From Allobosea sp. LC85 (GTDB lineage: Bacteria; Pseudomonadota; Alphaproteobacteria; Rhizobiales; Beijerinckiaceae), in assembly GCF_000735605.1 (NCBI RefSeq), contig NZ_JPKG01000034.1, positions 172,164 to 236,163 on the forward strand: DNA of 64,000 nt, written 5' to 3'. The translations under genes were made by a program, and so were the position numbers. The stretch's first letter is position 1; every line of letters begins with the position of its first letter. Shown one piece after another: positions 63,083 to 64,000 of this stretch. The notes below the pieces were generated by a model that searched no databases, had not been told where the DNA came from, and saw only the letters and a list, made by a program, of their open reading frames with translations.

Positions 63083-64000
63083 ATGAACCATTTCAAATCA
63101 AGCTTATTCATTGCAGGTTTTCTTGCGACAACATCGACATTATCCTATGCGCAGAATCATCACTTGCGCGGCCTTCCTGAATATTATGAAGGCTTCACGA
63201 TGGGCGGCGCTCCGACGCCACAGCCCTATCGTTCCTGCGAACGCAAGCTCATCGGGAGCCAAAGGCTCTGGCAATGCGATCCGGCGGGCCGCAACAGGGC
63301 GACAGGACCAGCTGCCGCGGCGATGAGCGACTGGTTGGCAAGCAGCTGGGCTGCGACATCCGGATCGGTTTCCAGCCTCCCCGCTGTCGGCGGGGTGCGG
63401 TATTACAACGCGGTCACCGCGAACGGCCGCAAGACGCGCGCGCCGAGCCGGGACTGTATCGTCCAGCAATATGACGTTCGACTCTTGTGGGTCTGCCCAC
63501 CGCGCGCCACGGCGGCGATCAGCGCCGGGGCACCTGCGTCCCAGAGCGCCAGCCCTGGCGGCGTCCAGTACTACAGCGCCGTCGCCCCCAACGGTCGCCG
63601 AACGCGCGCGCCTAGTCAGGCATGTTCCCTCTACCAGCAGGGCGGCGCCGAGTATTGGGCGTGCCCCCCTCTCACGACGGGAGCACTGTCTTCGGGGGCA
63701 CCGGGCAGCGCTGGAAATCCGGCAGGCGGCGGCAACGGCGGCGATGGCGGCAATTCTGCGGGCGGCGGCGCCAGCGCATCGAGTAGCGGCAGTGGCTCGG
63801 GGTCTGGCAGCAGCTCCGGCGGTGGAAACTCCGGCGGTGGCGGCGGCGGCTCCGGTGGCGGCGGTGGATCCGGTAGTGGCGGCGGCTCCGGCGGTGGCGG
63901 CGGCTCCGGTGGCGGCGGCGGCTCCGGTGGCGGCGGCGGCTCCGGTGGCGGCGGTGGCTCCGGTGGTGGCGGTGGCTCCGGTGGCGGCGGCGGCTCCGCC
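63083..64000 (+). CDS. secreted Cys-module / Gly-Ser repeat protein (3' end outside window)
   Basis: An exported protein, 306 codons visible and open to the right edge. Signal peptide of about 23 residues (MNHFKSSLFIAGFLATTSTL, then SYAQ). GGGAGG precedes ATG 63083 at 8 bp. A 38-residue module occurs twice: residues 103-140 (GGVRYYNAVTANGRKTRAPS, then DCIV..LLWVCPP) and 159-196 (GGVQYYSAVAPNGRRTRAPS, then ACSL..EYWACPP), each with two Cys. A shorter related CERK..LWQCDP piece lies near residue 53. From about residue 212 it is Gly/Ser only, with GGGGGS units. Function unknown; a surface or cell-wall role is a guess. Confidence 0.75.
   Translation, partial: MNHFKSSLFIAGFLATTSTLSYAQNHHLRGLPEYYEGFTMGGAPTPQPYRSCERKLIGSQRLWQCDPAGRNRATGPAAAAMSDWLASSWAATSGSVSSLPAVGGVRYYNAVTANGRKTRAPSRDCIVQQYDVRLLWVCPPRATAAISAGAPASQSASPGGVQYYSAVAPNGRRTRAPSQACSLYQQGGAEYWACPPLTTGALSSGAPGSAGNPAGGGNGGDGGNSAGGGASASSSGSGSGSGSSSGGGNSGGGGGGSGGGGGSGSGGGSGGGGGSGGGGGSGGGGGSGGGGGSGGGGGSGGGGGSA
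63800..64000 (+). repeat. 18-bp Gly-Ser coding tandem repeat
   Basis: At least seven near-identical 15-18-bp units of type GGTGGCGGCGGCGGCTCC encoding GGGGGS/GGGGS, continuing to the right edge. Prone to slippage and to assembly error. Confidence 0.9.

Noticed and set aside
62905..63111. 68-codon hydrophobic minus-strand frame
   Set aside because: Overlaps the promoter and start of the Gly-Ser protein and has no ribosome site.

Overview
The window is high-GC chromosomal DNA from an alphaproteobacterium, most likely of the order Hyphomicrobiales (Rhizobiales) and plausibly Bosea or a close relative. The evidence is gene content: a nuo operon, a separate mitochondrial-type NDUFS4 subunit, aapJQMP amino-acid transport genes, the tig-clpP-clpX-lon order, a SufR-like regulator beside sodB, and DUF2165. 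The genus is inferred from overall impression, not from a search.

Layout. 1-4935 (minus): nuoA-B-C-D-E-F of respiratory complex I, with nuoF cut by the left edge and a GFA/CENP-V-type zinc protein gene lodged between nuoC and nuoD. 5178-9650: two small secreted proteins, tRNA-Val, a PhoD-type phosphatase, tRNA-Asp and a decayed DUF3471 gene. 9683-16257 (minus): lon, clpX, clpP and tig, a protein quality-control block, followed by tRNA-Leu. 16599-22113: a multicopper-oxidase-fold protein that has lost most copper ligands, kdsA, an MFS exporter, queF and eno. 22131-29639: membrane proteins, tgt, an ArsC-like reductase, and a LysR/MFS/aldo-keto reductase group. 29676-34521: sodB-TPR-DUF2165 divergent from a SufR-like Fe-S regulator, then a MarR gene divergent from DUF488 and a cysteine-synthase-like gene, with a 27-bp palindrome between them.

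35632-43884 holds the main find: a complete four-gene type II Wadjet (JetABCD; TIGR02677/TIGR02678/TIGR02680/TIGR02679) anti-plasmid SMC system. Its three gene junctions are all ATGA overlaps. It lies between a LysR gene and the 3' end of guaA, a known insertion hotspot for genomic islands. The 656 bp between jetD and guaA look AT-richer, carry a perfect 15-bp-arm palindrome, and appear to be a degraded element scar.

44541-49660: guaA, an RsmB/NOP-type RNA methyltransferase, a 46-residue lipoprotein, a glycerophosphodiester phosphodiesterase and a small secreted protein. 49893-56556 (minus): the aap general amino-acid ABC transporter with three tandem copies of the binding protein aapJ, the middle one lacking its 5' end. 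56819-58277: metC and a frameshifted binding-protein remnant. 58274-61120 (minus): a GT39 transferase, a GT2 transferase and a LABN-domain protein, a likely lipid-linked sugar/lipid A decoration set. 61355-62521: a small membrane protein, a PhnA-domain protein, tRNA-Arg, NDUFS4 and tRNA-Pro. 63083-64000: a secreted protein with two copies of a Cys-containing module followed by a long Gly-Ser repeat, cut by the right edge.

I saw no integrase, transposase, insertion sequence, CRISPR array, prophage or replication origin.
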